DNA of 64,000 nt, from positions 434,531 to 498,530 of the forward strand of contig JACVRA010000210.1 of NCBI GenBank assembly GCA_019828545.1. Reading direction: 5' to 3'. The position numbers were made by a program, and so were the translations under genes. Numbering within the stretch: the first letter of the stretch is position 1; the number at the start of each line of letters is the position of its first letter. This DNA comes from Paracamarosporium sp. OC-R06-R3. Lineage: Eukaryota > Ascomycota > Dothideomycetes > Pleosporales > Didymosphaeriaceae. Shown here piece by piece: positions 1-10,844 of this stretch. The notes under the pieces are model-generated. The model was given only the letters and a program-made list of their open reading frames with translations, was not told where the DNA came from and did no database searches.

Positions 1-512
1 TCCAGTGTTGTAAATAGCGGACCGGGTCTGAAAATAGATACCTCGAGCCAGGACGAAGTGTTATATGTGCCCCTCGTATTTTCGCTTGTCCATCCTTGAT
101 CTTTACTGTTAAATACGAATTCGATCTTTTTGACTTTAAGCGTCACGTGCGGTGCAGAAATGCAGCGTACAATGTTCGAACTGAGCACCTCGGCGGGCAG
201 ACAAACGCTGGCACTTGTAGCGGAGCCCATGACTGCCGAAGCCATTACGCGGCGGCTTCCACTAGCGAACTCAAGAACGGGCTCATACTGCGCGTAGGCT
301 AAGATTTCCAAGCATAACTCTGTGGGTAGACCTAGTGATTTGAGCATGGCACGCGCGACGCAAATATCGGCGTAGGAGAGGGCAAATATCGTGCTTAGTG
401 ACCTCTGGCGAGGAAGGCGAATTTGAGATGTGGAGGTCCGAGGGTTTGGATTCTCGGCGGGCAAGGTTATGTAGTTGAAGGCGGCACCGAGGACGTTGAG
501 TAGGCTGTTCAT
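1..512 (-). CDS. Uncharacterised fungal protein, N-terminal part, cut by the left window edge
   Basis: An uninterrupted reading frame of 170 codons starts at an ATG (512-510) and runs off the left edge without a stop. The first 60 residues look unstructured and are followed by a segment containing LPTELCLEIL, which resembles the start of an F-box-like helix. The stretch KDQGWTSENTRGTYNTSSWL (about residues 135-154) has the 'DQGW...GTY..SSW' flavour of a widespread fungal family of unknown function; this is recalled resemblance, not a search result. No membrane segment or signal peptide is visible. Codon use looks normal and the frame is clean, so I regard it as real although the C-terminus is missing. 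Function unknown. Confidence 0.6.
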   Translation of the reverse strand, partial: MNSLLNVLGAAFNYITLPAENPNPRTSTSQIRLPRQRSLSTIFALSYADICVARAMLKSLGLPTELCLEILAYAQYEPVLEFASGSRRVMASAVMGSATSASVCLPAEVLSSNIVRCISAPHVTLKVKKIEFVFNSKDQGWTSENTRGTYNTSSWLEVSIFRPGPLFTTL

Positions 513-1501
513 GTTGGCGAAGAAGCGTGTGTCGCTCTGTCAGTCTGTTGTTGTACGTGCTTGGTTCCTTTCTTCATGTTACAATGCGACAGCTGGTGAC
601 GTCGGTTGTGCCACGGCCCAGGTGCTCTGATAAACAAGGCTAGCGCTACGAACGGCTAGCCCCGATCTTGAAAAGTACTCTGCCGTGGCGCCTCGTACAC
701 TCACGCACTATATTCCTCGACAAGTACAGCTGTCATTTCGTGTTATGCAATGATCTGTACTGGGATATACAACATTAGACACAGATCCAGGCATATACCC
801 TTTCTCATTGTGGCACTATCCGACACAGCCTTGCGTGTTCACGAAGGGAAAGACTAGCTTCCCAGTACAAAAAAGAATCTCTATGTATCTCCAATTAATG
901 TATGAAATGAAACACTGTTGGGCAATTTTATCGCAATTATGGCATTTAGTGGGCTGTGAGAAGAAGTGAAGTTGCTTTGCAACGCACCAACGAGGTGAGC
1001 TCGAGGACATACACCGTCATGGTCCCCAATTTCCTTCGATCCAAAGTGCTAGTTCTCCAGTGCAAGATGTAGATCTATCTAACGATCTAGACGTCCACAA
1101 TTATCCCTATTATCTCAATCTTTGTGCAACAGCCCCGCCTGGCTTTGTATCGTGTCCGACGAAGAGATGGAGACATTGGTCTTGCTGGAGTCCATAAATC
1201 GGTAGCGCATAGAGTATTGAACTATAATGGCCACTGCATGGTCGACATCAAAGCTTTCATCGGTCCAGTAAGGCTACCCATATACGTGGATCAGAAGGAA
1301 GCGGTGGTCGGAATGTTTAAGTAACCATAAACGTCCACCAAGATGCCTTTCGAGAGACTGCTACAAATCTTGAAGTAGCAAGACGGTGAGTGTCACCCGC
1401 GACGACGGACCGACGCCATGTATTGAAGGAGAACTTTGGACTCATTAGATTTCTAATTGCTACTTCTATGCTTTGGTAATTCTGGTTAAACATGCCCTAG
1501 A
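513..1501. other. Intergenic region, no gene seen
   Basis: This lies upstream of the left-edge gene and downstream of the OmdA-like gene. Only short frames of 64-66 codons without family resemblance occur. No RNA gene or repeat was recognised. Confidence 0.5.
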
Positions 1502-2224
1502 CTATTCGGTATACGAAGGAATAGATCGACCTGTCCTTGTCCGTCGATCATGATTCGAAGGCGGTGTAATTTTTCTGTCTTGCTGAATTACTGAGGCAAA
1601 CGACGTGTCTTCTTTGTTCTCTTTTCGTGCAGGGGTTCGCTTTTGCGGTGTGGGTGTCTCCCCTCTCGCCAACATCTCGACGTCAGTCCGAATCCTCTTC
1701 TCGCGTCCAGAAGCAGTCTTTAGATTGTTAAGCCTGAAATAGACGCGCCAACGGGTGCCTTTGTTGAGCTTCTCCCAGGTTGCTTTGGCCGCCGGTACTT
1801 TCTCTAGCGCCGCAAGGAAATCAGGAGGCATCTCGGTACTTCCGGAGCCCGAGTAGGCGGATGCCCAGCGCCCATTTGCTTTTGCTTCCTCGACTGCAGC
1901 ACGCCCAGCGGGCTGCATGCGATTTTCCTTCTCCAATCGCTCAATGTAGCCTACGTTCCGCTTCGACCACAAGCTATTCGCCTTGCGTGGGCAAAAACGA
2001 TATAAATAGATGTTGTCATCCAACTTGCGGCCTCCACTATCGATCCATCCGAAACACAATGCTTCATCTAGTGCTTGGTCGTATCTTAGAGTCATTGCTA
2101 CTCCTTTAGCGCCTTTCTTGATCGTTGCAAGCATAATGCCTTCCGAGGTAGACCCTTCTCGTATGAGCCAATTCTTCCATGCCGTGGCATCGCCGAGTCT
2201 TAGTATAGGTAGTTCTTTTGGCAT
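1502..2224 (-). CDS. YdeI/OmpD-associated (OmdA) family protein
   Basis: Single-exon frame of 240 residues. The N-terminal 170 residues match the YdeI/OmdA family recalled from bacteria and ascomycetes. Diagnostic stretches are LDEALCFGWIDSGGRKLDD, a 'RFCPRKANSLWSKRNV' segment, and 'RMQPAGRAAVEEAKANGRW'. The C-terminal half of the family domain (about residues 135-190) is basic and helical and ends near LARGETPTPQKRTP. The last 40 residues are polar and probably disordered. There is no signal peptide or membrane helix, so a soluble intracellular protein is expected. The bacterial relatives are poorly characterised, so no reaction can be assigned. The ATG at 2224 starts directly with the family's typical N-terminus. 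Confidence 0.85.
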   Translation of the reverse strand: MPKELPILRLGDATAWKNWLIREGSTSEGIMLATIKKGAKGVAMTLRYDQALDEALCFGWIDSGGRKLDDNIYLYRFCPRKANSLWSKRNVGYIERLEKENRMQPAGRAAVEEAKANGRWASAYSGSGSTEMPPDFLAALEKVPAAKATWEKLNKGTRWRVYFRLNNLKTASGREKRIRTDVEMLARGETPTPQKRTPARKENKEDTSFASVIQQDRKITPPSNHDRRTRTGRSIPSYTE

Positions 2225-2569
2225 GATGTGAGGTGTCTGGTGTCAATGACTGTCGAGGAAAGAGAGAGAATGAACCCGGAGTGTCGAATATGAGCTGACG
2301 AAGTAGAACCAGATCCGACCCCGATTCTAACCGAATGCAGTTAGCTTTTCCAGGCATCAATTCCTTTGAGTCGCGCATGAGTTCAAAATCCCAAAAGCTG
2401 CCTTTAAGAAGAGTTGACGTACTCTAAAATCCATTCGACCAAGATCCACGGATCGTCCATCGAGAGTTACCGCCGCCTATTGTGAGCTGAGAGCATGCAA
2501 CCTAAATTCTCATGGCGATATTAATGTAGTAGTGCTCTTTGAAGACAGGTTCGAACTGAGCGTTCTTGT
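2225..2569. other. Short intergenic region, no gene seen
   Basis: This separates the start of the OmdA-like gene from the stop of the upstream Zn2Cys6 gene on the same strand. A 90-codon minus-strand frame overlaps the OmdA start but has no family character. It probably serves as the OmdA-like promoter plus the regulator's 3' end. Confidence 0.45.
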
Positions 2570-4238
2570 TCAATCTTCCTTCGAAATCGTTGGATCCCAT
2601 TTAATAGACATGTTCGAGTCATCGAAGCCATCTAGCCACTTTCGTACGAGCCCATGTTCGGGAACTTCTTGTGGTAGCGCTTTCAGAGCAATCGGGAGCG
2701 CTAGCATCATGGCTTGTGCACCGCAGAATCCGGTACTGAAACAATAGGAGGCAGATAAGGTGATCTCAATTGCCAGATCCTTATTTGCGTTACGATGTGA
2801 ACAATACCCACTCAACAGATCGAGAATGTTGTTGATTAGGATCAGATAAGCGCAGTGATTGACAGCGAAACTTGCTGTTATTGAACCATCATAATGGTAG
2901 GACGGATGTTGGTCGCTTGAATGACTTGGAGGAGTTCGCAAAGATCGTTTCGATGCAATGTCCGCCCTAATATACCAGTCCAACATCTTCGAACGAAGCT
3001 GGCTGGTAGCCAACCGGAGAGCCTGTGACTTCGAATCCTCCAAATTAACCGGGTATAACAATGCTCTCGCTTTTCGAACGAGCCCTGGGACCTGAGAAAA
3101 AAGATTCATGCCCTCATGGTGAGGGATGCTGTTTTCGGGGATGTGTTGAGACTTAACGCCGGCAAGTTGCACATTTTGCCAATCTTCCTGTTCGAGAAAG
3201 CAGCCTTTACCGGTGATGAGTGCCTCGGATATCTGTAATAAGCTGAGCACACAAAAGAGCATTATATTGCTACCGACCCAGAACTTACGATATAGCCGCG
3301 GGAGGCCATTAAAATCGCATGAGCAATGCCAGAGCTATGTCTAAGACAAAATCTCAAATTAGTGACGTGCTTTTATTTGCATCATTTTAGCTAGTAAAAC
3401 GCATGCGGCAGGGCAGAGTCTGCTTATTGAAAGCGACCGAAGTGCGTGGTGCAACCAGGTATACTTGATTATGTCTGTGTACGACTTACAGAGCAGGACC
3501 ACGCATCTTGATGAGCTGACCAATTCCTTCCGCATGAGGCAACCATGATCGACCCCGCAATGTCGAGAATCTCTGTTCGAAGGAGGATCATCAATCAGAG
3601 AATGCAGGTCAAGGAGGGGGAGACTGACCTCATAATGCACAAGCAGTAAAGCACCGCATAGAGTTTCGGATGACAAACGAAATTTTTGATGCTGAAGCGC
3701 TCTCGAGAGACTTGATAGCGCCCGTGAGTATGCATCATAGCTGCGCACGAATGCGGCGCGAGAGCTGTTGGAACAAGACCTAGATTTTTTTGCAAAATAG
3801 ATGCAAGCCAACGACTCCGCCGCAAGATCCAAAGAGGGTTGTTGATGCATGATAGTGGGTACCATCCATAGCCATCCTCCAATGTACGACTGCTGGGTAG
3901 GGCCCGGCCCAAGTGGAAACAGATCTTCTATAAAGGTGGCGACGATCTGCGTCCTCTCAAGATGCGTGCAGTTTGCACGTGGTGGGTCTGGATTTTTGGC
4001 TGAGGCGGTTACAGTCCTGAACCGTCTAGATCGTAGTTTGGTTCCTTCATCGATGAACTTCATTGATTTCATGTAGCCTGGACATTTACGACCACCTCGT
4101 CTACATTGCGAACAGGCTGGGCGAATTTCATCGCACTGTAACCATGTGAGATTTTCTCAATCAATCATAGAGATTGCTAACCTTGACGCTACGCTTCCGG
4201 CACGTTGCGCAGCCGTTGCTTGTAGGCACACCGACCAT
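2570..4238 (-). CDS. Zn2Cys6 transcription factor with fungal-specific C-terminal domain
   Basis: Five exons were reconstructed: 4238-4182, 4135-3629, 3572-3490, 3340-3289 and 3232-2570, giving 453 residues with all phases matching. The zinc cluster is at residues 10-36, with spacing C-x2-C-x6-C-x6-C-x2-C-x6-C. It is split by the first intron between the second basic stretch and CDEIRPACSQC. The rest resembles the Fungal_trans_2 (DUF3468) type, with the landmark HAEGIGQLIKMRGPAL and the continuation IAHAILMASRGYIISEALI restored across introns 3 and 4. Such proteins are nuclear DNA-binding regulators, often of metabolic or secondary functions. Targets are unknown, and the neighbours do not form an obvious pathway. 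Introns 1, 2 and 4 (46-56 bp) are well supported. The third (149 bp) joins well but could contain a further small exon. Confidence 0.82.
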
Positions 4239-5066
4239 GGCGTTGGCACGGTCAAAGATGGATGGGCCTTTGACACAAGACAAACGAAAACGAATCCCAG
4301 GCTATAACACCATAATGGCTGGCAATGCTGAAGGCTCCGGACCAATTTGTAAAGGAAGAAAAGTTGCGCTGATGGAGTTAAGATGGATTTATCACACCGT
4401 CATCAATTGATGCGTAAGCATAGGACGGTGGCATGACACCCAATGAAATTACAACTTAGAAATTGCTCAGAGCTTCTACTATAGCGTTGAGGAAAACATG
4501 AGCTTTCTTGAATTGCAATCAATGGTGCTTGTCGTTGAGCGGGACGGCTGTAGGTTTTATAGGGTGCGACGGAAACGTTGCTCCTTTCCATTTTAAGTGC
4601 TAGCGTTTACACTACCGGTATCAGTACTCCAATACCCGACATGTCCCTCGCACTAACGATTTTCTCATGTTGCAAACAGGCATTATGCTCACACACGCCA
4701 TGGATGACAGTACAGTCCTACAATGATGTATGCGTTTTGTCAAGAAGTTACGCCGCATTCACATCCTTTATAGAGCCTCAGGATATCTTCAAATCAGCCT
4801 CGTTCATTGAAGTGTATTTCAAGAGTTTCGTAAAGTTCTTTTTGGTATAATATTAGGGTTATTGTCCTACCTTTTTCTACTGTGTTATATAACAGTTCGC
4901 ATTCGAAAAAGTGCCGGAAGGGTGGTCTGTCCTTGCGCAAACGAGTTTATTTTCTATGTTTCCATCTACTTCAGAAGCCTCCATAATTGCTTTGTGTCCT
5001 CTTTTAGTACAAATCGCTGCCTATTGCAGATGTTCAACACTTTGTTAAACGCAAGAGCTCAGTTAA
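4239..5066. other. AT-rich intergenic region, no gene seen
   Basis: This lies between the start of the Zn2Cys6 gene and the stop of the aldo-keto reductase gene, both on the minus strand. Two plus-strand frames of 90 and 83 codons are hydrophobic and AT-driven and resemble no family. No RNA gene was recognised. Confidence 0.45.
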
Positions 5067-6299
5067 TCAGTGGCCGACGATATTCCTCGGCACATATGCA
5101 GCCTCTAGTCTGACAACTTCGTCTTTCGTCAAAGAAACCTTCACAGCGCTCACGGCTTCGTCAATACGCTCCTTGCTATTCAATCCAATAATTGGGTTAA
5201 CACCCTTATGGAAACACCAGGCTGTGGCTATGGTCGCCATTGGCAGGTTGCGCTCTCTGGCAATATCTTCAACGATACCAATGATGGCCTTGTTTACTGG
5301 GTCATCGAGGGGCAAGAGTCGAGCCTGTGTAACATCTGTCTCAGCGCGCAGTGACGCAGCATTATCTGCGCGCCACGGCCGTGCGAGCAGGCCACGAGCG
5401 ATAGGTGACCACTGTCAATCTTTCAGCAATAGCAAATTGTAAGAATGGTATACGTACAGGTACTAATCCGATGCCAGTCGCCTTGCAGTATGGTATCATC
5501 TCGCGTTCTTCCTCTCTATACAAGAGGTTGTGGTAGTTCTGCATACTGATGAATTTATGCCACCCATGCTTCTCTGCCACATTCTGTAGCATCTGGAACT
5601 CCCACGTAGGCATCTTCACTCCAAGTTAGCTCCTTCCTACATAAGTTTCAAATAAATACTTACTGAGCTTGCGCCAATGTACCGAACCCATCCTCTTTCA
5701 ACAACATCGTTGAGAGCCCGCATGATCTCCTCATGCGGGACGTCTGGATCCATACGGTGAATCTGCAGTACATCGATATATGTTCCGAGTCGCTTCATGC
5801 TGGCCTGAACGGCGTCGAAGATATGTTTGCGTGAAAGTCCAACACGATTGACATATCGGCCGTCATTGACAGTGGATGCCCAGACACTCAATGGGGGTTC
5901 GCCTGGAAGGCTTGTGCCCCAACGACACTTCGTCATGATAACAACTGTCTCCCTTGGTATCTTGTACTTGACGAGCGCCTTCCCGATGATCTCTTCAGAC
6001 CGACCATCAGAGTATAGATCGGCCTGTTGAAAATTAGTTATCTCGCTCATCGAGTGATAGGAGTGGCTTACGGTGTCCCAGGTGTTGATGCCAACTTTGT
6101 AGGCATGCTCGAGAAGAGGGAGTGCTTCGTCTTCCTCGAGTACCCATTTTGCCCACTGCTTGTTGCCGTAGGACATGGCTCCTAAGATAACCTTGGAGAC
6201 TTTGAGACCAGAGCTCCCCAGACGATTATATTCCATTTCCGTTGGCGGTGGTGCGACGATCAAGTCAGCTATGTACTGAGGCATAACTTTGGATGACAT
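5067..6299 (-). CDS. Aldo-keto reductase
   Basis: Four exons (6299-6072, 6023-5664, 5613-5458, 5411-5067) join in frame to 362 residues, the usual length for the fungal versiconal-acetal-reductase-like branch of the AKR superfamily. The fold is a TIM barrel that reduces carbonyls with NADPH. The catalytic tetrad is visible after splicing: Asp75 and Tyr80 (WDTADLY), Lys108 (MTKCRWG) and His165 (LQIHRMD). The NADPH-binding end is seen in [17 protein letters not shown] and near the C-terminus in [16 protein letters not shown]. An in-frame upstream ATG (6413) would add a 38-residue unlike leader; MSSKVMPQY is the more natural start. The protein has no targeting signal and is probably cytosolic. 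Substrate unknown. Introns are 46-50 bp. Confidence 0.9.
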
Positions 6300-6881
6300 C
6301 TTGAAAGACAATGGAGACTGATTGAAAGGATTTGATGTGTCGATTGCACACTGTATAGCTACTGAGCACCTGAGATTGTCCCATTGTCTCCTGTTCTTAT
6401 ATACTTCGACCATGCTCCGCTAGCGGACAATTTCCTACGTTCGAACCGCCAACTCGGACTTGACGGATACAGCGTCATGCTAACGTCCGTCGTTTTCCCT
6501 AATCTTCCCATATCACACTTGTACTTCTGGTTATTGAAAGGTCATAGTGTGCTGATGCAGTGCGATTACGGCGCTAGGCTCAAAAAGGTGCGAAGCCACG
6601 AACTTTAGCGCCGACAGGGGTGGGAAGGAAGAGGGCGCTAATCCCCGATGTAATTCGGTCGGGGCGTGGAATTCGGTAATGTCCGAAGGCATTGTTGATG
6701 CTCATGTCATTCGAAGATACATTCTTGTTCCCGTTTCAGTTCAGTCTCGAAAGAACAAATGAGAAGAACAAGTAGGAAATCCGTGCACTGGAACTCAATA
6801 TCAATTCTGAGTAAAATGTATTTGTACATGATACTGCTGATCTGCAAAAGGCGTAACGTCGTAATCTCAAGCTCACATCTA
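6300..6881. other. Intergenic region, no gene seen
   Basis: This is upstream of the aldo-keto reductase and downstream of the S41 peptidase gene. Around 6645-6695 there are repeated 'ATTCGG' and 'CGGTAAT' elements, which may be promoter sites. No gene was found. Confidence 0.4.
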
Positions 6882-9461
6882 CTAGAAATACAATATCGCA
6901 CCTACGGCAGCGGCAACGGTCGTCCACCCCAACCTACTGATGTCCCACCTGTGCCCAGCACCATTGCTCTCAAGTCCTGCCCGACTCGGCGACGGTAGGC
7001 TCCCAGCCTTTGTCTGCCCACCTCCACTGACACTACTTTTATCTCCCGTACTTCTCTCCACGCACTTCGCCGTGCCGTTTCTGAACATGCGATCCACGAC
7101 TCCCTTCCACACCATGGTAACATCATTTATCATTGGCGCGGTGTAGAACATTCGGCAATCCGCAGCCTCATATATGAACTCTAATGGGGTCTTCGACGGG
7201 TCGTCGCGACGTAGGTTGTCTTTCAGATTGATGCCGCCTGCAGGACGGTCGCCGCTGTAGGCAGTGCGCTTGAACATTTGCTCTGCAAAGGCAGTTTTCC
7301 CGAGGGAGGTTTGATTCCACTGCGCTTGTTGTTCGGGAGATCCCAGGCTACAATAGTGTTAGTGAGAAAGATGGGACCCGGTGAGTGGTAGACTTACAAA
7401 TAAATGATTTGGGTACGTATCTGAACGTCATCGTAAGAAAAGGATTGGGCGCCTTTGGTGCCACCGATTCCTTGCATAGGGCCGAATTTAGGTTGTCCCC
7501 CAACAGCGATAGTACGAACGCCGCCTTGGTTCTTGAGAAGTTCGGAGACAATGGTGCACGTTGAAGAGCACATTCCGTCGTGGAGCTTTCACGTATTTAG
7601 CTCGTACTTGATAACCATAGGGAAAATTAGCTTACCATAACGATGTCCTGCGATTTGAAGGGCTGCGGTGTTTGCGTCTCGTTCGCATTCTGCAAGAAGC
7701 CGATGACGGAAAAATCTGGATATGTATAGCTCACTTCGTCCGTGAAATTATATCTAAGCGTTGAAGTGAACTTGTCAGCATTAACGGTATCAGGACCAAA
7801 CATCTGCTCCCAGCTTTCGAATGCTTTGTTGTTGATGTCAAGTTGGTGTTGGAAGTTGAAACCACTCGTGAACAAGAAGACGTCGTTCATGGAAAGCTGT
7901 CCAAAAGCTTCTCTAAACGCGGTCTGATTGCTTTGCACGGACGTCTTATTGGCATTGAAGTCCCGAGTTATTTGTCCCACAACATTGAGAGCGTCGTTCG
8001 CGCGGAATCGTGTCCCACCGAATGGTTCCTGGTTGGCCTGAGGAAAGACTTGTTTAAACGAGTCGTAGCCGAGGATAGCATTGCCTCCACCGTTTCCGCG
8101 GAGATCGAATATCATCTTCGTTTTTCCGGCCTTCACTGACATGCGGATGAAGTCACGCATGATATTCTGAAAAAGCTGAACGTCGGGTGACTCGTATGAA
8201 GGTATACTCATGACAGCAACGTCCTAAAGTATGTCAGTCTATGTAGCGGTGCGATGGAAAAGAGACTCACATCGTATCCAGTGTCATTTATCCAATATCC
8301 GCCAAGCGATAGATTTGGATGTATAAGCACCGCTTTGGGATATCCGACATGTGAAGGTGTCAGGTTCTGCGTTGGGATAGTTGTATTAGTATTATTCGCA
8401 GCGGCAGTAGCTGCAGTAGTTGCCGTCGCAAGGGTAGGACCTGAGCAGAACTTCTTGAAAAAGGACGTCCCATCAGTGACGCCTGTAAAGTTTCCAAAAA
8501 CGACAGCTACATTCATTGATGATTTAGAGGTACCATTGGAAAACGCCATCGTAGTGTTCGGCCCTTGGTACATGCCTGTCCTAAACGACCCAAGGAAAGT
8601 AATACCGGAGGCAATGAGTGCTTGGCTAGGGAAAAGGGCGTTCCACCGAGTGTCCGCATCATGGAAATCAGCCTGTGTAGCGACAGTCTGCAAATATTCC
8701 TCGACTCCTACGCCGTTGATGGTCCTTATGGGAGAAGGCTTGAACGATGTATTGTTCTTAGCAAGTTCAATGTCCCGGTAGGCGTATATTTCTGGCAGTT
8801 GATTGCCATCGGATGACACCGAGACAAGCTCTGTTCCTGCTGGACGTTGGAACTGCATAACACTAGCGAGGATGTCGGGTTGCCACGCAAGATGGTTATC
8901 ATAAGCGCGAGTGAAAAGCTTGTTCAGCTCAAGTTGGAAGTCGTACTCGCTGTTGAAACCATTGGAAGCCAATTGTTTCTTCATGCTGTCCATCTCTTCC
9001 ATCAGGTCTACTGGCTGTTCCGTGTAGTCTGGCGGTGGATTCTTCAAGTATGCAATGTTACTCTGCCACTCGAGGTATAACTTCAAATCGTCTATGAGCT
9101 GCATATTGCCATCCTTGTCCAACGGTACGGATTGCAGACACTTGACTGCCAACTCTGCAGGTACGACCTTTCGGCTTCCTGAAGGAATAGCTTTCACTGC
9201 ACTGCTAACAACAGCGCATGGTTCTGCGAGGCCTGGCGTATTCGGTGTTGTTGGCGTAGAGGTTGTCTTTGGAGATTGTGTTGTATTTGAGGGTCGCGTG
9301 CTGTTGTCTACTGCTGCAGAGACTATATCGAAGGAGGCCATTCGTTCCATCTCATCAATATCAATACCAGGACCTTTCGGCACGCCGTACAGCATATATG
9401 GATTGGACTTGGCTGCCGCGACACCGATCAAAGCGCTCAGAAATACTACGGTTGGAATCAT
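6882..9461 (-). CDS. Secreted S41-family (tail-specific, CPAF-like) peptidase-domain protein
   Basis: Four exons (9461-8271, 8223-7636, 7585-7398, 7347-6882) give 810 residues. Residues 1-18 form a signal peptide (hydrophobic, ending VAAA/K). Residues 45-75 are Ser/Thr/Pro/Asn rich and probably glycosylated. The middle part carries the PDZ-like region ('PIRTINGVGVEEYLQTVA'). The S41 core follows, with FDLRGNGGGNAILGYDSFKQ and, across the third exon, DGMCSSTCTIV (residues 596-606), where the nucleophilic serine is expected. The C-terminus is a Gly/Ser-rich stretch followed by a short hydrophobic tail (GWTTVAAAVGAILYF), which suggests GPI anchoring at the cell surface. Family members cleave proteins. 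The substrate is unknown, and catalytic competence depends on residues I cannot fully assign. Confidence 0.85.
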
Positions 9462-10844
9462 GTTTGTGAGTCTGGTTATGATGTACGGGTAACGAAGAAG
9501 GTATCTTTGTGAATTGAAATGACCTTTCTGCGATCGAGCTCAGGATTATCTAGTGTATTAGCTGTCTATAGCGGACCGGCGCTGGCAGAGAAATATAGAA
9601 TCTATAAGAGAAAAAGACATGCGAGATCAATCGCTATCACGGTTATGGAAAAGAAGAAAAGTAGTAACGAGTAGGGCGTTAGGCCATGTAGCGCGAGTAC
9701 CCCTACACAGTACAGCAGCACCCACGAATTCGCGAAGGCAGCGAACTAGATTATTATGAAGGCATTTGAGCCCTGAGACCGTTCTCCTAGAAAAACAGAT
9801 TAGCCTGTAGCATGAGTGTCGCATGGTCAATGCTAGAGCTGCCGTTGCGCAACTAAAACGCGAAAGCGGACGATGCGAAACTCTTTGCGCGCCATCGCTC
9901 TCCGCGCCGCGATGGCTGAGAAACAAACATCGCAAGCGAGCTCATAAAAGGGCATATGGACGAAGGTAGCCCCGCATCATGCTATATCGGGTGTGCTATG
10001 TCCGTGTCTTTGGGTGTTCTTGGAGGTCCTTGGGAGAGGACTGGTGAGGTGCTAGGCGTGGGATGATGATCGCAATGCACTACTAGAATAGCTAACCCAT
10101 TTGGGAACTCCTATCGCGATAATATATGTACTGATAGGTTCCGACCGCTGCTGAGGCTTATGGGTAAAGATAGTGAAAGTTTTGTAAAGTGGTGGGTGAT
10201 GTATCTTTCAAAAGATGGTATTGATTGCACTCTCGGGCCTACAAATCACCATCGATGCGGACCGTGGCACTGATTCAGGAGGGCTTAAAACGAAAACACT
10301 ATCAAATTGTCTTTACGGATGTCGGATATCGAAGCTATTGGAACCCGAGCCGAGTCCAGAAGGTCTCCCTCCCTCCCTCCCCATCCTGACTCGCATCCAA
10401 TGCAACGAACTCAAGTGCTAACTAAACTAGGTGCGCAGGACCCATCGCGCGTTGTCTCTGTATGTTCGCTATGTAGCGTTGCTTTCAAAGTTCAGAATTG
10501 TAGTTGACGACTGTATCACGTTCTTCCTGCTGTTGCATTAAGAAGTGTACATGACTTGGTAGAAGTAGTTCTTTCGAGGACCTGTGAGTTTGAGACCGGA
10601 TGTTGTAGTTAAATCAAGTGGTTACCAAGGATAGCTGTCTAAAGTAGGTTGATTGCGCATTGGCATGCTCGTAGTTCAAGGACGTTGGAGCATGAGGAAC
10701 GCGACACGAGGGTGTGTGGGGCAGGCACGTGTCTAGCGCGTAGGATAATCGAAAGTGGTCCGTGCATAATGTTTACCAACAGCACAATAGACGAGTGTGC
10801 ATGCAGCAAACACTGATCAAACTAACCACACACCAGCAGCGAGA
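9462..10844. other. Divergent intergenic region between the S41 peptidase and SMC4
   Basis: This holds the two divergent promoters. A 102-codon minus-strand frame (9935-9627) and a few of 66-68 codons have no family character. A short TCCC run is noted separately. No RNA gene was seen. Confidence 0.5.
10364..10382. repeat. (TCCC)n microsatellite
   Basis: About four to five tandem copies of a TCCC/CTCC tetranucleotide lie in the S41-SMC4 intergenic region. It is a simple pyrimidine tract with no assigned role. Confidence 0.6.

Noticed and set aside
9627..9935. 102-codon minus-strand frame upstream of the S41 gene
   Set aside because: No domain, signal peptide or plausible splice extension, and composition unlike neighbouring genes.
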